NCBI RefSeq assembly: GCF_024721995.1
Contig: NZ_JANQBC010000003.1
Span: forward strand, 186,001-250,000
DNA length: 64,000 nt
Direction of reading: 5' to 3'
From: Paenibacillus radicibacter
GTDB lineage: Bacteria > Bacillota > Bacilli > Paenibacillales > NBRC-103111
Position numbers and translations under genes: made by a program. The notes under the pieces were generated by a model. It saw nothing but the letters and a program-made list of their open reading frames with translations. It was not told where the DNA came from and did no database searches. Of this stretch, positions 37,573 to 48,203 are shown piece by piece; the first letter of the stretch is position 1, and every line of letters begins with the position of its first letter.

Positions 37573-38871
37573 TTAATTGAATTTCGGTAACCAATCGCCA
37601 TGTGCTTCGATCAGAGCATCACACATTGCTACGATGTCGTCCATCGAAAGTTCAGCAGAAGTATGTGGATCAAGGAGTGCAGCATGGTAGATGTGATCTT
37701 TCTTGCGAGTCATTGCCGCTTCAATCGTCAACAACTGCGTGTTAATGTTCGTACGATTTAAAGCTGCCAATTGTGGCGGCAGATCTCCAACGTAAGTTGG
37801 TGTAACTCCGCTGCTGTCTACCAAACATGGAACTTCAACACATGCCTCACGTGGCAAGTTTGTGATAAGACCTGTGTTCATGACATTGCCCCCGATTTTG
37901 AAAGGAACATTCGTCTCCATCGCTTCCATAATATATGACGCATACTCGTGTGTACGCTTGTGCGAAAGATCTTTGTTGTTAACAAGCGACTCACGCATTT
38001 GCTTCCAACGATCAATCTGATCGATACAACGGCGTGGGTACTCATCAAGCGGAATATTGAAGCGCTCGATTAGTTCTGGGTAGTTGCGCTTAATGAAGTA
38101 CGGGTGGTACTCGGCATTGTGCTCAGACGACTCTGTAATGTAGTAACCGAACTTCAACATCATCTCATAGCGCACCATGTCATCGTGCTTCTCAAGCTGT
38201 CTACGCGCTGCGCGCTGCTTAATTTCAGGATACAAGTCCTTGCCATCCTTCGTTACTTCAAGCAGCCAAGCCATGTGGTTAATCCCTGCAATTTTATACT
38301 GGACACCTGTTGTATCGATCTCCAAATCTCTGAACATATGCGGTACACATACCTGTACACTATGGCACAACCCAACCGTCTTAATGCCCCCATATGTATT
38401 CATCACATTCGTGAGTACCGCCATTGGGTTCGTATAGTTCAAGAACTGTGCATCCGGGCACACTTCTTGCATGTCTTCAGCAAAGCCTAACATCACCGGA
38501 ATCGTACGCAAGTTACGGAAAATACCGCCAATCCCAATCGTATCTGCAATCGTCTGGCGAAGACCAAATTTCTTCGGGATCTCAAAATCTGTAATCGTAC
38601 AAGGATCATATCCGCCCACTTGGATCGCATTGACCACGTATTTCGCACCACGAAGAGCTTCCTTACGGTCTGTATAAGACTTAACCACACATGTACTGCC
38701 TGTCGTGGTACGAATGTTCTGAAGCATGTTCTCCGAATCTTTGAGGCGCTCAAGGTCAATATCGAATAATGCAATTTCAAAACCTTGCAAAGCCGGTGTC
38801 ATCATAACATCGCCAAGTACATTTTTTGCAAAAATGGTACTTCCCGCACCGATAAATGTAATTTTACTCAA
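37573..38871 (-). CDS. melA: Alpha-galactosidase / 6-phospho-glycosidase family GH4
   Basis: A 432-aa cytosolic glycosidase of family GH4, which uses NAD and a divalent metal in an oxidation-elimination mechanism. The N-terminal ITFIGAGSTIFAKNVLGD binds NAD, NYTNPMAVLTN and the CHSVQ segment (metal-binding Cys and His) are present, and GINHMAWLLE carries a further His. The closest family pattern is MelA alpha-galactosidase. The start is a TTG with AGGAGG 9 nt upstream. It is divergent from an AraC regulator with tandem operator boxes between them. Confidence 0.9.
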   Translation of the reverse strand: MSKITFIGAGSTIFAKNVLGDVMMTPALQGFEIALFDIDLERLKDSENMLQNIRTTTGSTCVVKSYTDRKEALRGAKYVVNAIQVGGYDPCTITDFEIPKKFGLRQTIADTIGIGGIFRNLRTIPVMLGFAEDMQEVCPDAQFLNYTNPMAVLTNVMNTYGGIKTVGLCHSVQVCVPHMFRDLEIDTTGVQYKIAGINHMAWLLEVTKDGKDLYPEIKQRAARRQLEKHDDMVRYEMMLKFGYYITESSEHNAEYHPYFIKRNYPELIERFNIPLDEYPRRCIDQIDRWKQMRESLVNNKDLSHKRTHEYASYIMEAMETNVPFKIGGNVMNTGLITNLPREACVEVPCLVDSSGVTPTYVGDLPPQLAALNRTNINTQLLTIEAAMTRKKDHIYHAALLDPHTSAELSMDDIVAMCDALIEAHGDWLPKFN

Positions 38872-38959
38872 GTTTTATTCCTCCTCATGGTTCAATCCCG
38901 CTGCTACTCTAAGCTCGTATCTTCTATATTTAATATACATGGGATCGGAAATAGCGACG

Positions 38960-38998
38960 ATGGAGTGAAACAATATGGATATGGAGAAATGCAATATG
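38960..38998. promoter_or_regulatory. Tandem AraC-type operator boxes in the melA-araC gap
   Basis: Two direct repeats, ATGGAGTGAAACAATATG (38960-38977) and ATGGAGAAATGCAATATG (38981-38998), match at 14 of 18 positions and are 21 bp apart, two helical turns. Seen from melA they lie just upstream of a possible -10 (TATATT), the position of activator sites in AraC/RhaS systems. Confidence 0.6.
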
Positions 38999-39041
38999 AT
39001 CTGTTAATCTGGATTTAATAAATAGAAAGAAGGGACCACTG

Positions 39042-39911
39042 ATGATCACCGCTTTTGAACTGTTTGCTGTTAATCCAAATCCGATTCAGGGTGAGCTGAT
39101 GCCGTTATTTGCAGGCGAATCACAGACCGTACCGTATCATCGGATGGGCCCAGCTTTTATCGACTTTTATTTGATTCATCATGTCATCAAGGGTAAGGGA
39201 TATTTTCAACAAATGGGACGTGAATATCACTTACAGGCTGGGGATAGCTTTGTCATTTTTCCGAAAGAGATGTATCTCTATGAAGCAGATGCCGATGAGC
39301 CGTGGCACTACATGTGGGTTGGATTCCAAGGGCGTGATGCCGACCAAATCTTAAGCAATCTGAACATTTCCGCTTATCAGCCGATCATCCACTGCCCCAA
39401 ATATCGCAAAATTAACGTGCTCTATCGCCAGTTCTACCGCACATTAAAGCGAAGTGATGAGCTCTGCAACATGGAGATGACAGGCTATTTGCGATTGTTG
39501 TTTGCGGAGTACGGCAAAAACCAAATGCTCACTGAACCCTCACACAAACAAGTACCAATGACCGACATTGAGCGTCAAGTTGATCAAGCCGTGCGCTGGC
39601 TTCAGTTCAAATATGCAGAACAAATCTCCATTGCGCAGATGGCGCACTCACTTGGCTATCATCGCATTTACCTATCCAAAATGTTCAAAGAACACACCGG
39701 CATGTCGCCGATGCAATACGTCACCAAAATTCGGATGGAACGTGCTAAAAATCTAATGACCAGCAAACTGTCCATGCAACAAATCGCCGCCTCCGTCGGC
39801 TTCAAAGATCCACTCTACTTCTCGAAACAATACAAGAAATGGCACGGCGTCACCCCTACTGACCACCGCACTGCGCTCAGCAGTAAATCGGGTTATGATT
39901 GTTCGATGTAG
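39042..39911 (+). CDS. AraC family transcriptional regulator (probable melA activator)
   Basis: A 289-aa regulator with an N-terminal cupin sensor (HHVIKGKGYFQQMGREYHLQ, GDSFVIFPKEMYLYEAD) and C-terminal double helix-turn-helix (AQMAHSLGYHRIYLSKMFKEH, IAASVGFKDPLYFSKQYKKWHG). The domain order matches melibiose and raffinose regulators of Gram-positives (RafR/MsmR type). The divergent position and tandem boxes point to the GH4 gene as target. Confidence 0.92.
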   Translation: MITAFELFAVNPNPIQGELMPLFAGESQTVPYHRMGPAFIDFYLIHHVIKGKGYFQQMGREYHLQAGDSFVIFPKEMYLYEADADEPWHYMWVGFQGRDADQILSNLNISAYQPIIHCPKYRKINVLYRQFYRTLKRSDELCNMEMTGYLRLLFAEYGKNQMLTEPSHKQVPMTDIERQVDQAVRWLQFKYAEQISIAQMAHSLGYHRIYLSKMFKEHTGMSPMQYVTKIRMERAKNLMTSKLSMQQIAASVGFKDPLYFSKQYKKWHGVTPTDHRTALSSKSGYDCSM

Positions 39912-39947
39912 TTGCCTGATCTGCTAAAGGTTAGCTCTGTTTCAATC

Positions 39948-39975
39948 TTGATTCATTTATCAAATATGGTAGAAT
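39948..39975 (+). promoter_or_regulatory. Promoter of a candidate small RNA
   Basis: TTGATT (39948-39953), 16 bp, TAGAAT (39970-39975), starting 37 nt after the AraC gene stop. The distance to the first hairpin base is 13 nt, consistent with initiation near 39982. Confidence 0.6.
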
Positions 39976-39981
39976 ATCCAT

Positions 39982-40102
39982 AACAAAGACCAAGTGCTAC
40001 TAACACTTGGTCCGACAATTGGCTTGGATGGCAGATCCCTTCTGAGTCTTTATTTCGGGATACCCCCACCTAAGGCGTTCAATCTATGGGTGGGGGTTTT
40101 AC
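39982..40102 (+). ncRNA. Candidate structured small RNA with own promoter and terminator
   Basis: Predicted transcript of about 120 nt. Stem 1 is GACCAAGTG/CACTTGGTC (39988-39996 with 40004-40012, 7-nt loop). A region with ATCCC (40035-40039) can pair with GGGAT (40057-40061). The intrinsic terminator is ACCCCCACC/GGTGGGGGT (to 40097) followed by TTTT. No open reading frame with a ribosome binding site is present. It matches no T-box, 6S or SRP features known to me. The C-rich 5' arm of the terminator stem resembles the C-rich patches that Gram-positive small RNAs use to pair with ribosome binding sites, though here it is engaged in the stem. Confidence 0.55.
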
Positions 40103-40187
40103 TTTCTCTTGTTGTTATGATTAATGTAAGTTAAGAGTGCAAGAATAAATGTTTCAGATACGTACAAGCGTTCCATATCAATATATC

Positions 40188-40221
40188 AAAAATGCCCGGC
40201 GCTAAGCACGGGCATTTTTTT
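40188..40221. terminator. Bidirectional terminator between the small RNA and lacZ
   Basis: AAATGCCCG pairs with CGGGCATTT, with seven T on the plus strand and five on the minus strand. On the minus side it would end the beta-galactosidase transcript after repeat B. Confidence 0.85.
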
Positions 40222-40278
40222 CCCCTCACCACCTGATGAGCGGAAGTCGCTATTCTTGCTCCCTCGAGTAGAGCCGAA

Positions 40279-40392
40279 GGGCAGTCTATGTCCTGAAGAG
40301 CGTCAGCGGTGATCCTTTGAAATCGTGTCCTCACCTACTAACCTAATCAAGGGACACGATTTCAACAGAGCACGTAAGGATATAGACTGCCC
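40279..40392 (+). repeat. Nested inverted repeat, copy B
   Basis: An outer 16-bp arm (40279-40294 with 40377-40392) pairs with a single G-T wobble. An inner perfect 14-bp arm (TTGAAATCGTGTCC 40317-40330 with 40352-40365) carries a 21-nt loop with CACCTACTAACCTAATCAA. The stretch from TTGAAATCG to CAACAGAGCACGTAA is nearly identical to copy A although the outer arms differ. It lies in the 3' untranslated region of lacZ. The remaining 40393-40471 shows only short AGTTCAAACTC/TCAAGCACTTTC-like words. Confidence 0.9.
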
Positions 40393-40471
40393 ACAGGCGG
40401 ACTCTCAGAGTTGCTCTCAGTTCAAACTCTCAAGTACTTTCAGTCATACCTTCAAGCACTTTCGCTCAAAA

Positions 40472-43606
<3,135 letters not shown>

Positions 43607-43646
43607 TTAAGTAAAACATATCATATTTTTACCCTTTACTCAATTA

Positions 43647-43704
43647 GTTTTACTATGTATTTTACTAAGTTTTTTACCATGTTTTTAACTTTACATAGTA
43701 AAAC
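43647..43704. promoter_or_regulatory. Inverted repeat operator region upstream of lacZ and the YfcC-type gene
   Basis: GTTTTACTATGTA (43647-43659) is repeated inverted and perfect as TACATAGTAAAAC (43692-43704), 32 bp apart. A third half-like word TTTTACTAAG lies between them. Similar AGTAAAA words occur at about 37480 before the LacI regulator gene. This suggests LacI-family binding with possible looping over the divergent promoters. Confidence 0.5.
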
Positions 43705-43819
43705 TCTTATAACCATGTTTCCTAAAAATATAACGTGTGAGCTTTTTGACTGAATCTCGAAGGGAATTTTCATTAAGATGGTGGCTTGTGACACTAAAAA
43801 AAGAGGGAGAAGTCAATTC

Positions 43820-45220
43820 ATGAATTCAGAAAAAACATCAACAATCAAGTCACCTAGAATGCCACATGTCCTTGTCATTTTGTTCAGCATGCTCGCCCTG
43901 GCAACTCTAGCAACTTATATCCTTCCCGCTGGTTACTTTCAGCGCGCAACCGACGCCGCGGGCATTGAATCTGTCGTAGCTGGTACGTACGAACAATTGG
44001 CACAACGCCCTTCCGTCTCGATCATGGGCATGCTGCAATCTGTCCTTAACGGCATGGTCGCGGTTAGCGACATTATCTTCTACATGCTCATCGTTGGCGG
44101 AACTTTTGAAGTTCTTCGTGCAACAGAAGCTGTTGAGCGTGCTATCGGCAAGCTCGCCCTTCGTCTCTCTGGCAAAGAACATTACTTAATACCCGCTCTC
44201 ATGATCGTCTTTGCGATCGGCGGTTCGTTCATTGCACTCGCTGAAGAAGCGATTCCTTATATCACCTTGCTTCTACCGATCATGATTCGCTTAGGCTTTG
44301 ACAATATGACCGCAGCCGCGGTCGTCCTGCTCGGTACATCGGCGGGGTTTACGACGGCGGTGATGAATCCTTTTACAACAGGAGTCGCGCAAACCTTGGC
44401 ACAAGTTCCTCTGTTCTCAGGAGCAGAGGTGCGCATCGCAATGGGCGCAGCATTCGCGTTACTTAACATCATCTTCGTCTTGCGTTATGCACGCAAAATA
44501 CGCCGCAATCCGTCCTTACGCTTCTTATCTAGCGATATGCAGACAGAAGCTCATTCTGAGGTACATGCGAAGCCTATGGAGCGCCGTCATGCCCTTGTGC
44601 TAATCGTTGTAGGTGTTTTCCTTGTCCTGCTCATGGTCGGTATTATCCGCTGGGGCTGGTCGCTTGCGCAAATTTCCGGGTTATTCATCGGCATGGGGAT
44701 TGCTGTCGGGGTTACAGTTCGAATGTCGGCGAGCACGATTGCGGAACATTTTGTACGGGGATGCAGTGCCATTGCAATGGGAGCACTTGTCGTTGGGGTG
44801 GCGCGCGCCATTCTAATCGTCCTAAGCGACGGTGCGGTCATGGATACGATTCTTCATGCACTTGCGTCTGTCCTCGTGACGATTCCAAGCTCGCTGACTG
44901 CGCTCGGTATGTTCGGTGTACAGTCCATTCTGAACTTTATTGTGCCGTCAGGTAGTGGACAAGCCGCTCTCACGATGCCCATTATGGTACCGCTCAGTGA
45001 TTTTGTTGGAGTAACGAGACAGACAGCTGTACTTGCGTTCCAGCTTGGAGATGGCATCTCAAACGTCATTGCGCCTACTTCTGGCTACTTTATGGCCGGT
45101 CTTGCTCTAGCAGGCATTCCTTGGACACGTTGGGCACGCTGGATGCTGCCGCTTCTCCTGATGCAGTATGTACTCGGTGCAATCTGCATTACGATTGCTC
45201 ATTTAATCGGATACCAATAA
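43820..45220 (+). CDS. YfcC/DcuC-superfamily membrane transporter
   Basis: A 466-aa permease with about 12 helices. Family features include the N-terminal VILFSMLALATLATYILPAG, the conserved loop GGSFIALAEEAIPYITLLLP, GTSAGFTTAVMNPFT and the C-terminal VPSGSGQAALTMPIMVPLSD. Relatives are annotated as short-peptide, amino acid or C4-dicarboxylate carriers. The substrate is not determinable here. The frame begins 14 codons earlier, but GAGGGAGAAG precedes the ATG at 43820. Confidence 0.88.
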   Translation: MNSEKTSTIKSPRMPHVLVILFSMLALATLATYILPAGYFQRATDAAGIESVVAGTYEQLAQRPSVSIMGMLQSVLNGMVAVSDIIFYMLIVGGTFEVLRATEAVERAIGKLALRLSGKEHYLIPALMIVFAIGGSFIALAEEAIPYITLLLPIMIRLGFDNMTAAAVVLLGTSAGFTTAVMNPFTTGVAQTLAQVPLFSGAEVRIAMGAAFALLNIIFVLRYARKIRRNPSLRFLSSDMQTEAHSEVHAKPMERRHALVLIVVGVFLVLLMVGIIRWGWSLAQISGLFIGMGIAVGVTVRMSASTIAEHFVRGCSAIAMGALVVGVARAILIVLSDGAVMDTILHALASVLVTIPSSLTALGMFGVQSILNFIVPSGSGQAALTMPIMVPLSDFVGVTRQTAVLAFQLGDGISNVIAPTSGYFMAGLALAGIPWTRWARWMLPLLLMQYVLGAICITIAHLIGYQ

Positions 45221-45289
45221 AAGACCCACGCCAACTCTAGTAGTCTCTCATACCATATAACATCACATTATGGGAGGTAGATTTAGAGT

Positions 45290-45658
45290 ATGGCTTATGG
45301 ACATAAAGTAATACGGTATTCCACATCACCTGTAGAAAATGCAAAAGGGATATCTGGCCTACCAGGTACGTCCGTACAATTTTTTGCAAAAGCATTAAAC
45401 AACAGCAAGAAGAAAGCGACGATAACTTTTCAGTTGTTTCGCTTAAACGGTCAGAAGGTGCTGCTCGACACCCAAACCTTCACTCTAGCACCAGGCTCAT
45501 CGGGTTTCCGTACATTCGACGTCTCGCAATTGTTCCAATTTGAAGTCGTATTTACAGTGAGCAACTGCAATGTACTTGTATCAGGTTGGGGCAAGAACAA
45601 GGCGGGTCAGCTCGTCGCGGCACACCGCTTTGCGCAAGCGGAACTCACTCGTTTCTAA
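45290..45658 (+). CDS. Hypothetical 122-aa protein, probable all-beta fold
   Basis: Not recognised. It has a good GGGAGG site before the ATG, no signal peptide and no membrane helix. The sequence alternates hydrophobic and polar residues (SVQFFAKALNNSKKKATITFQLFRL and GFRTFDVSQLFQFEVVFTV, given as fragments), as in small beta-sandwich modules. It is basic and contains one Cys. It has its own terminator. Confidence 0.75.
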   Translation: MAYGHKVIRYSTSPVENAKGISGLPGTSVQFFAKALNNSKKKATITFQLFRLNGQKVLLDTQTFTLAPGSSGFRTFDVSQLFQFEVVFTVSNCNVLVSGWGKNKAGQLVAAHRFAQAELTRF

Positions 45659-45694
45659 TTCTCTTATCGGCTGCCCAAATAACGAAACTAAAGA

Positions 45695-45734
45695 TGATTC
45701 CTGAACAGCACGCTAATCAGGAGTCATTTTTTTA
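45695..45734 (+). terminator. Terminator of the 122-aa gene
   Basis: TGATTCCTGA pairs with TCAGGAGTCA (one mismatch), then TTTTTTT. Confidence 0.85.
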
Positions 45735-45743
45735 TTAATTAGA

Positions 45744-45784
45744 AACAGTAAAACAGGCGATCCTATTGGATGCGCCCGTTTCTC
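45744..45784 (-). terminator. Terminator of the stalk-domain gene
   Basis: AAACGGGCGCATCC pairs with GGATCGCCTGTTT with two mismatches. The minus strand continues TTTTACTGTTT. Confidence 0.7.
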
Positions 45785-45797
45785 TATTGGAGCATGA

Positions 45798-46448
45798 TTA
45801 TTTGTAATAAGAAGTGGTTACTGGGACAAATACCCCCTCATAACCATAGAAGACATTAACTTCCTCCAGTCCGGCAACATCAACTTCAATAGTCTTCATA
45901 CCATCTTCGATGGAAACGGTAACTTCTTTTAACAAATGCCCTTGCGTATCTTTGAATTCGAGCTTGACTGAAGCTTCAATTGCAGCCACTTGCAAGTATA
46001 ACTTTTGGAATTTCTTGTTTGGTGTTAGTTGGATATTACCTCCACTAGTTTCTTTCGCAATCAGTACTTCTTTATAATCTGTGCCCTTATATTTGGTAAG
46101 ATCAGGGTCTTTTGTTGAAGTATAGAAGATTTGATTCGCGTTAATAGGCGTGCCATTAACTTTTTCTCCTAACAGAACGCTATCTGTCTCAGCATCATAA
46201 TCAACGGCTACATTTAATAAACCTGAGATGGCACGTATTGGTACATAAGTCGTGTCATCATAGGAAATAGGAGTTAGAACATTTCCCTTGGCATCTAACA
46301 GTTGTGTCGTTTTACCGTTCACTTTGACCTTAATACCGTTATTCAAGTAAGCCTTTATTTCCTGCATATTAGTACCTGCATAAACTCCAGCCCCTGCACT
46401 TAACAACATGGACGCTCCGATGATCGATACTACGATTGCTTTTTTCAT
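45798..46448 (-). CDS. Secreted stalk-domain (copper amine oxidase N-terminal-like) protein
   Basis: A 216-aa protein with a signal peptide (cleavage after about AGAGVYA, residue 24) and one stalk domain (about 28-100: IKVKVNGKTTQLLDAKGN, TYVPIRAISGLLNVAVDYD). A C-terminal beta-rich region of about 110 residues has no recognised family. Such domains are common in wall-associated proteins of Paenibacillus. No catalytic motif is visible. GAGGAGTGGG precedes the ATG. Confidence 0.85.
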   Translation of the reverse strand: MKKAIVVSIIGASMLLSAGAGVYAGTNMQEIKAYLNNGIKVKVNGKTTQLLDAKGNVLTPISYDDTTYVPIRAISGLLNVAVDYDAETDSVLLGEKVNGTPINANQIFYTSTKDPDLTKYKGTDYKEVLIAKETSGGNIQLTPNKKFQKLYLQVAAIEASVKLEFKDTQGHLLKEVTVSIEDGMKTIEVDVAGLEEVNVFYGYEGVFVPVTTSYYK

Positions 46449-46549
46449 TGGTTATTCCCACTCCTCAATTTTATGTATTTGTGAAAATGATTACTTATCT
46501 ATTATATCAGAAAATTCTGAGTATGGATTATTCCAATCACAAGCGGATT

Positions 46550-46597
46550 AAAAAACTAAAAGGCATGAGCCCGGTACAATACCGAGCTCATGCCTAA
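46550..46597 (-). terminator. Terminator of the first NlpC/P60 gene
   Basis: AGGCATGAGC-CGGT pairs with ACCG-GCTCATGCCT (14 bp with one mismatch). The minus strand continues TTTTAGTTTTTT. Confidence 0.9.
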
Positions 46598-46685
46598 CAG
46601 TTTACCTACATATAATATGTTTTTTCCGTCTCTATTTATCTCTCTATATCTAACCTTTTTCATCTCTTTAATAGCTTGTCTCTAT

Positions 46686-47207
46686 TTATAACACGCGAGA
46701 ACCTGAAATAAATCTCTTCGTCCAGTTACCCTTCGACAGATCGCTAATCACAACGCCGTCTTTTGGGCTCAAGTTATGAATGAACTTGCCATCACCCATG
46801 TAAACCCCAACGTGGTTAACCTGTCCTGGTGTGCTCACACTAAAGTATACGAGGTCGCCTTTTTTCAATTGAGAAATCTGCTTAATGGAAGTACCTTGCT
46901 TACTTTGAGCGCTAGATCCCCATTTCAGATCCACACCTTGCTTTGCGAACAAGAACTTCGTGAAGGAAGAACAGTCGAATGTCAGTTTCGCCGGATCATT
47001 CTTGCCAAATACATATTTAACTTTACCCATTAGCGATTGTGCATCTTTAATGATCGCATCCGCCTTCTGGGAAGCTGTTTTATTCGATGTTGTTACTGCC
47101 GCTTGTACGGGCGTTGCGACTGTCATGCTAGATACACCTAACATAGCAACTGTCAGACTGACTCCCACCATGACTTTCTTCCATTTGGATGTATGTGTAT
47201 GATTCAT
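46686..47207 (-). CDS. Secreted NlpC/P60 peptidoglycan endopeptidase (paralogue 1)
   Basis: A 173-aa protein: signal peptide ending near VQAA (about 36), an Ala/Lys/Ser-rich linker, then a single NlpC/P60 domain with catalytic Cys in FDCSSFTKFLF and His in VNHVGVYMGDGKFIHN. It should cleave gamma-D-Glu-diamino acid bonds in wall peptides. There is no separate cell-wall binding module. AGGAGG precedes the ATG at 47207; the longer open frame to 47255 crosses that site. A paralogue lies 258 bp upstream. Confidence 0.93.
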   Translation of the reverse strand: MNHTHTSKWKKVMVGVSLTVAMLGVSSMTVATPVQAAVTTSNKTASQKADAIIKDAQSLMGKVKYVFGKNDPAKLTFDCSSFTKFLFAKQGVDLKWGSSAQSKQGTSIKQISQLKKGDLVYFSVSTPGQVNHVGVYMGDGKFIHNLSPKDGVVISDLSKGNWTKRFISGSRVL

Positions 47208-47221
47208 ATCGATAACGCCTC

Positions 47222-47260
47222 CTGTTAGTCTAGTTTGTCTTGATGAAACTAGCATAACAG
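47222..47260 (-). promoter_or_regulatory. 5' UTR hairpin abutting the ribosome binding site of NlpC/P60 paralogue 1
   Basis: CTGTTA-CTAGTTT pairs with AAACTAG-TAACAG with a 2x2 internal loop and 9-nt apical loop. On the minus-strand transcript its 3' arm ends inside the AGGAGG site (47218-47223), so folding could restrict ribosome access. Confidence 0.45.
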
Positions 47261-47409
47261 ATAAAAAACTGGATGAAATTTCTAGAATCGGTGCTAGACC
47301 CTAGTACACAAGCGATCTCCAGTGATTCTTAATTTTCCATGAGAAACAGGTAAGCTTTTTCTTCTTGTATAAATAGGCTCGTTGAAGTTCGACTTTTTTA
47401 AAAAATATA

Positions 47410-47443
47410 AAAAAACAGACCTACCATAATTGGCAGGCCTGCT
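47410..47443 (-). terminator. Terminator of the second NlpC/P60 gene
   Basis: CAGGCCTGCC pairs with GGTAGGTCTG with mismatches. The minus strand continues TTTTTTTATA. Confidence 0.8.
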
Positions 47444-47464
47444 ATCGTCTCTATAACTTGTCCA

Positions 47465-47995
47465 CTATTTAAGCACACGTGTACCTGTAATGAATTTATT
47501 CTTCCAATATCCCTTGGACATATCGCTTATCACAACATCGCTTTTCTCATTCAAATTATGAATGAACTTACCGTCACCGATGTAAATACCAACATGTGCA
47601 ATCTTACCTGGTGTACCTACGCTAAAGTGAACCAAATCACCCTTCTTCAGGTTCTTCGCATTCTTAATGGGTGTACCTTGCTTACTTTGCAGTGCAGAAC
47701 CCCATTTCAAGTTTACACCTTGTTTTTGATACAAGTACTTTGTGAAAGATGAGCAATCGAAGATGAATCGCTTCGGATCATTCTTTCCATATTTGTACTG
47801 AACTTTACTCGCCAATGCTTTCGCATCTTTAATAATGGCATCTGCCTTTTGGGAAGCTGTCTTCTTACTGGACGCAGCCGCTGCTTGTACAGGCGCAGTC
47901 GTTATCATTGTTGTCGCACTAAGAAGTGCAACTGTAAGACTTACCCCCATGAATAGTTTTTTCCATTTCGGTGTTGCTGTTGCTGTGTTTGCCAT
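47465..47995 (-). CDS. Secreted NlpC/P60 peptidoglycan endopeptidase (paralogue 2)
   Basis: A 176-aa close paralogue of the next gene: signal peptide ending near VQAAAA, the same linker (KKTASQKADAIIKDAKAL), catalytic Cys in FDCSSFTKYLY and His in IAHVGIYIGDGKFIHN. AGGAGG precedes the ATG. Each copy has its own terminator, which points to separate regulation after a tandem duplication. Confidence 0.93.
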   Translation of the reverse strand: MANTATATPKWKKLFMGVSLTVALLSATTMITTAPVQAAAASSKKTASQKADAIIKDAKALASKVQYKYGKNDPKRFIFDCSSFTKYLYQKQGVNLKWGSALQSKQGTPIKNAKNLKKGDLVHFSVGTPGKIAHVGIYIGDGKFIHNLNEKSDVVISDMSKGYWKNKFITGTRVLK

Positions 47996-48203
47996 AACGG
48001 TAAAACCTCCTGAGTTGTTGTATTCTGCCTTGGCTGCTATCAGCTTAACAGAATAAAATCAGGGAGGAATTACCAGAGTTGGGACAAAACTACGTATGCC
48101 AGCGGGTTGAGTGTCTTTATTAAGATTCCATTAGAAACGTGTAAAGAAAATCTTCTTGTAAAACGTAAACTATCCATTTTTACCAAAATAGACCCGCGTT
48201 TCG

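Noticed and set aside
39982-40102. T-box leader, 6S RNA or SRP RNA
   Set aside because: There is no T-box AGGGTGGTACCGCG, no long 6S-like bubble and no SRP Alu or helix 8 motif, and no gene follows in the same direction.
47208-47464. Cyclic di-AMP (ydaO-type) riboswitch upstream of the NlpC/P60 genes
   Set aside because: Such riboswitches often precede these enzymes, but no long conserved ydaO core is seen; only a short hairpin at the ribosome binding site.
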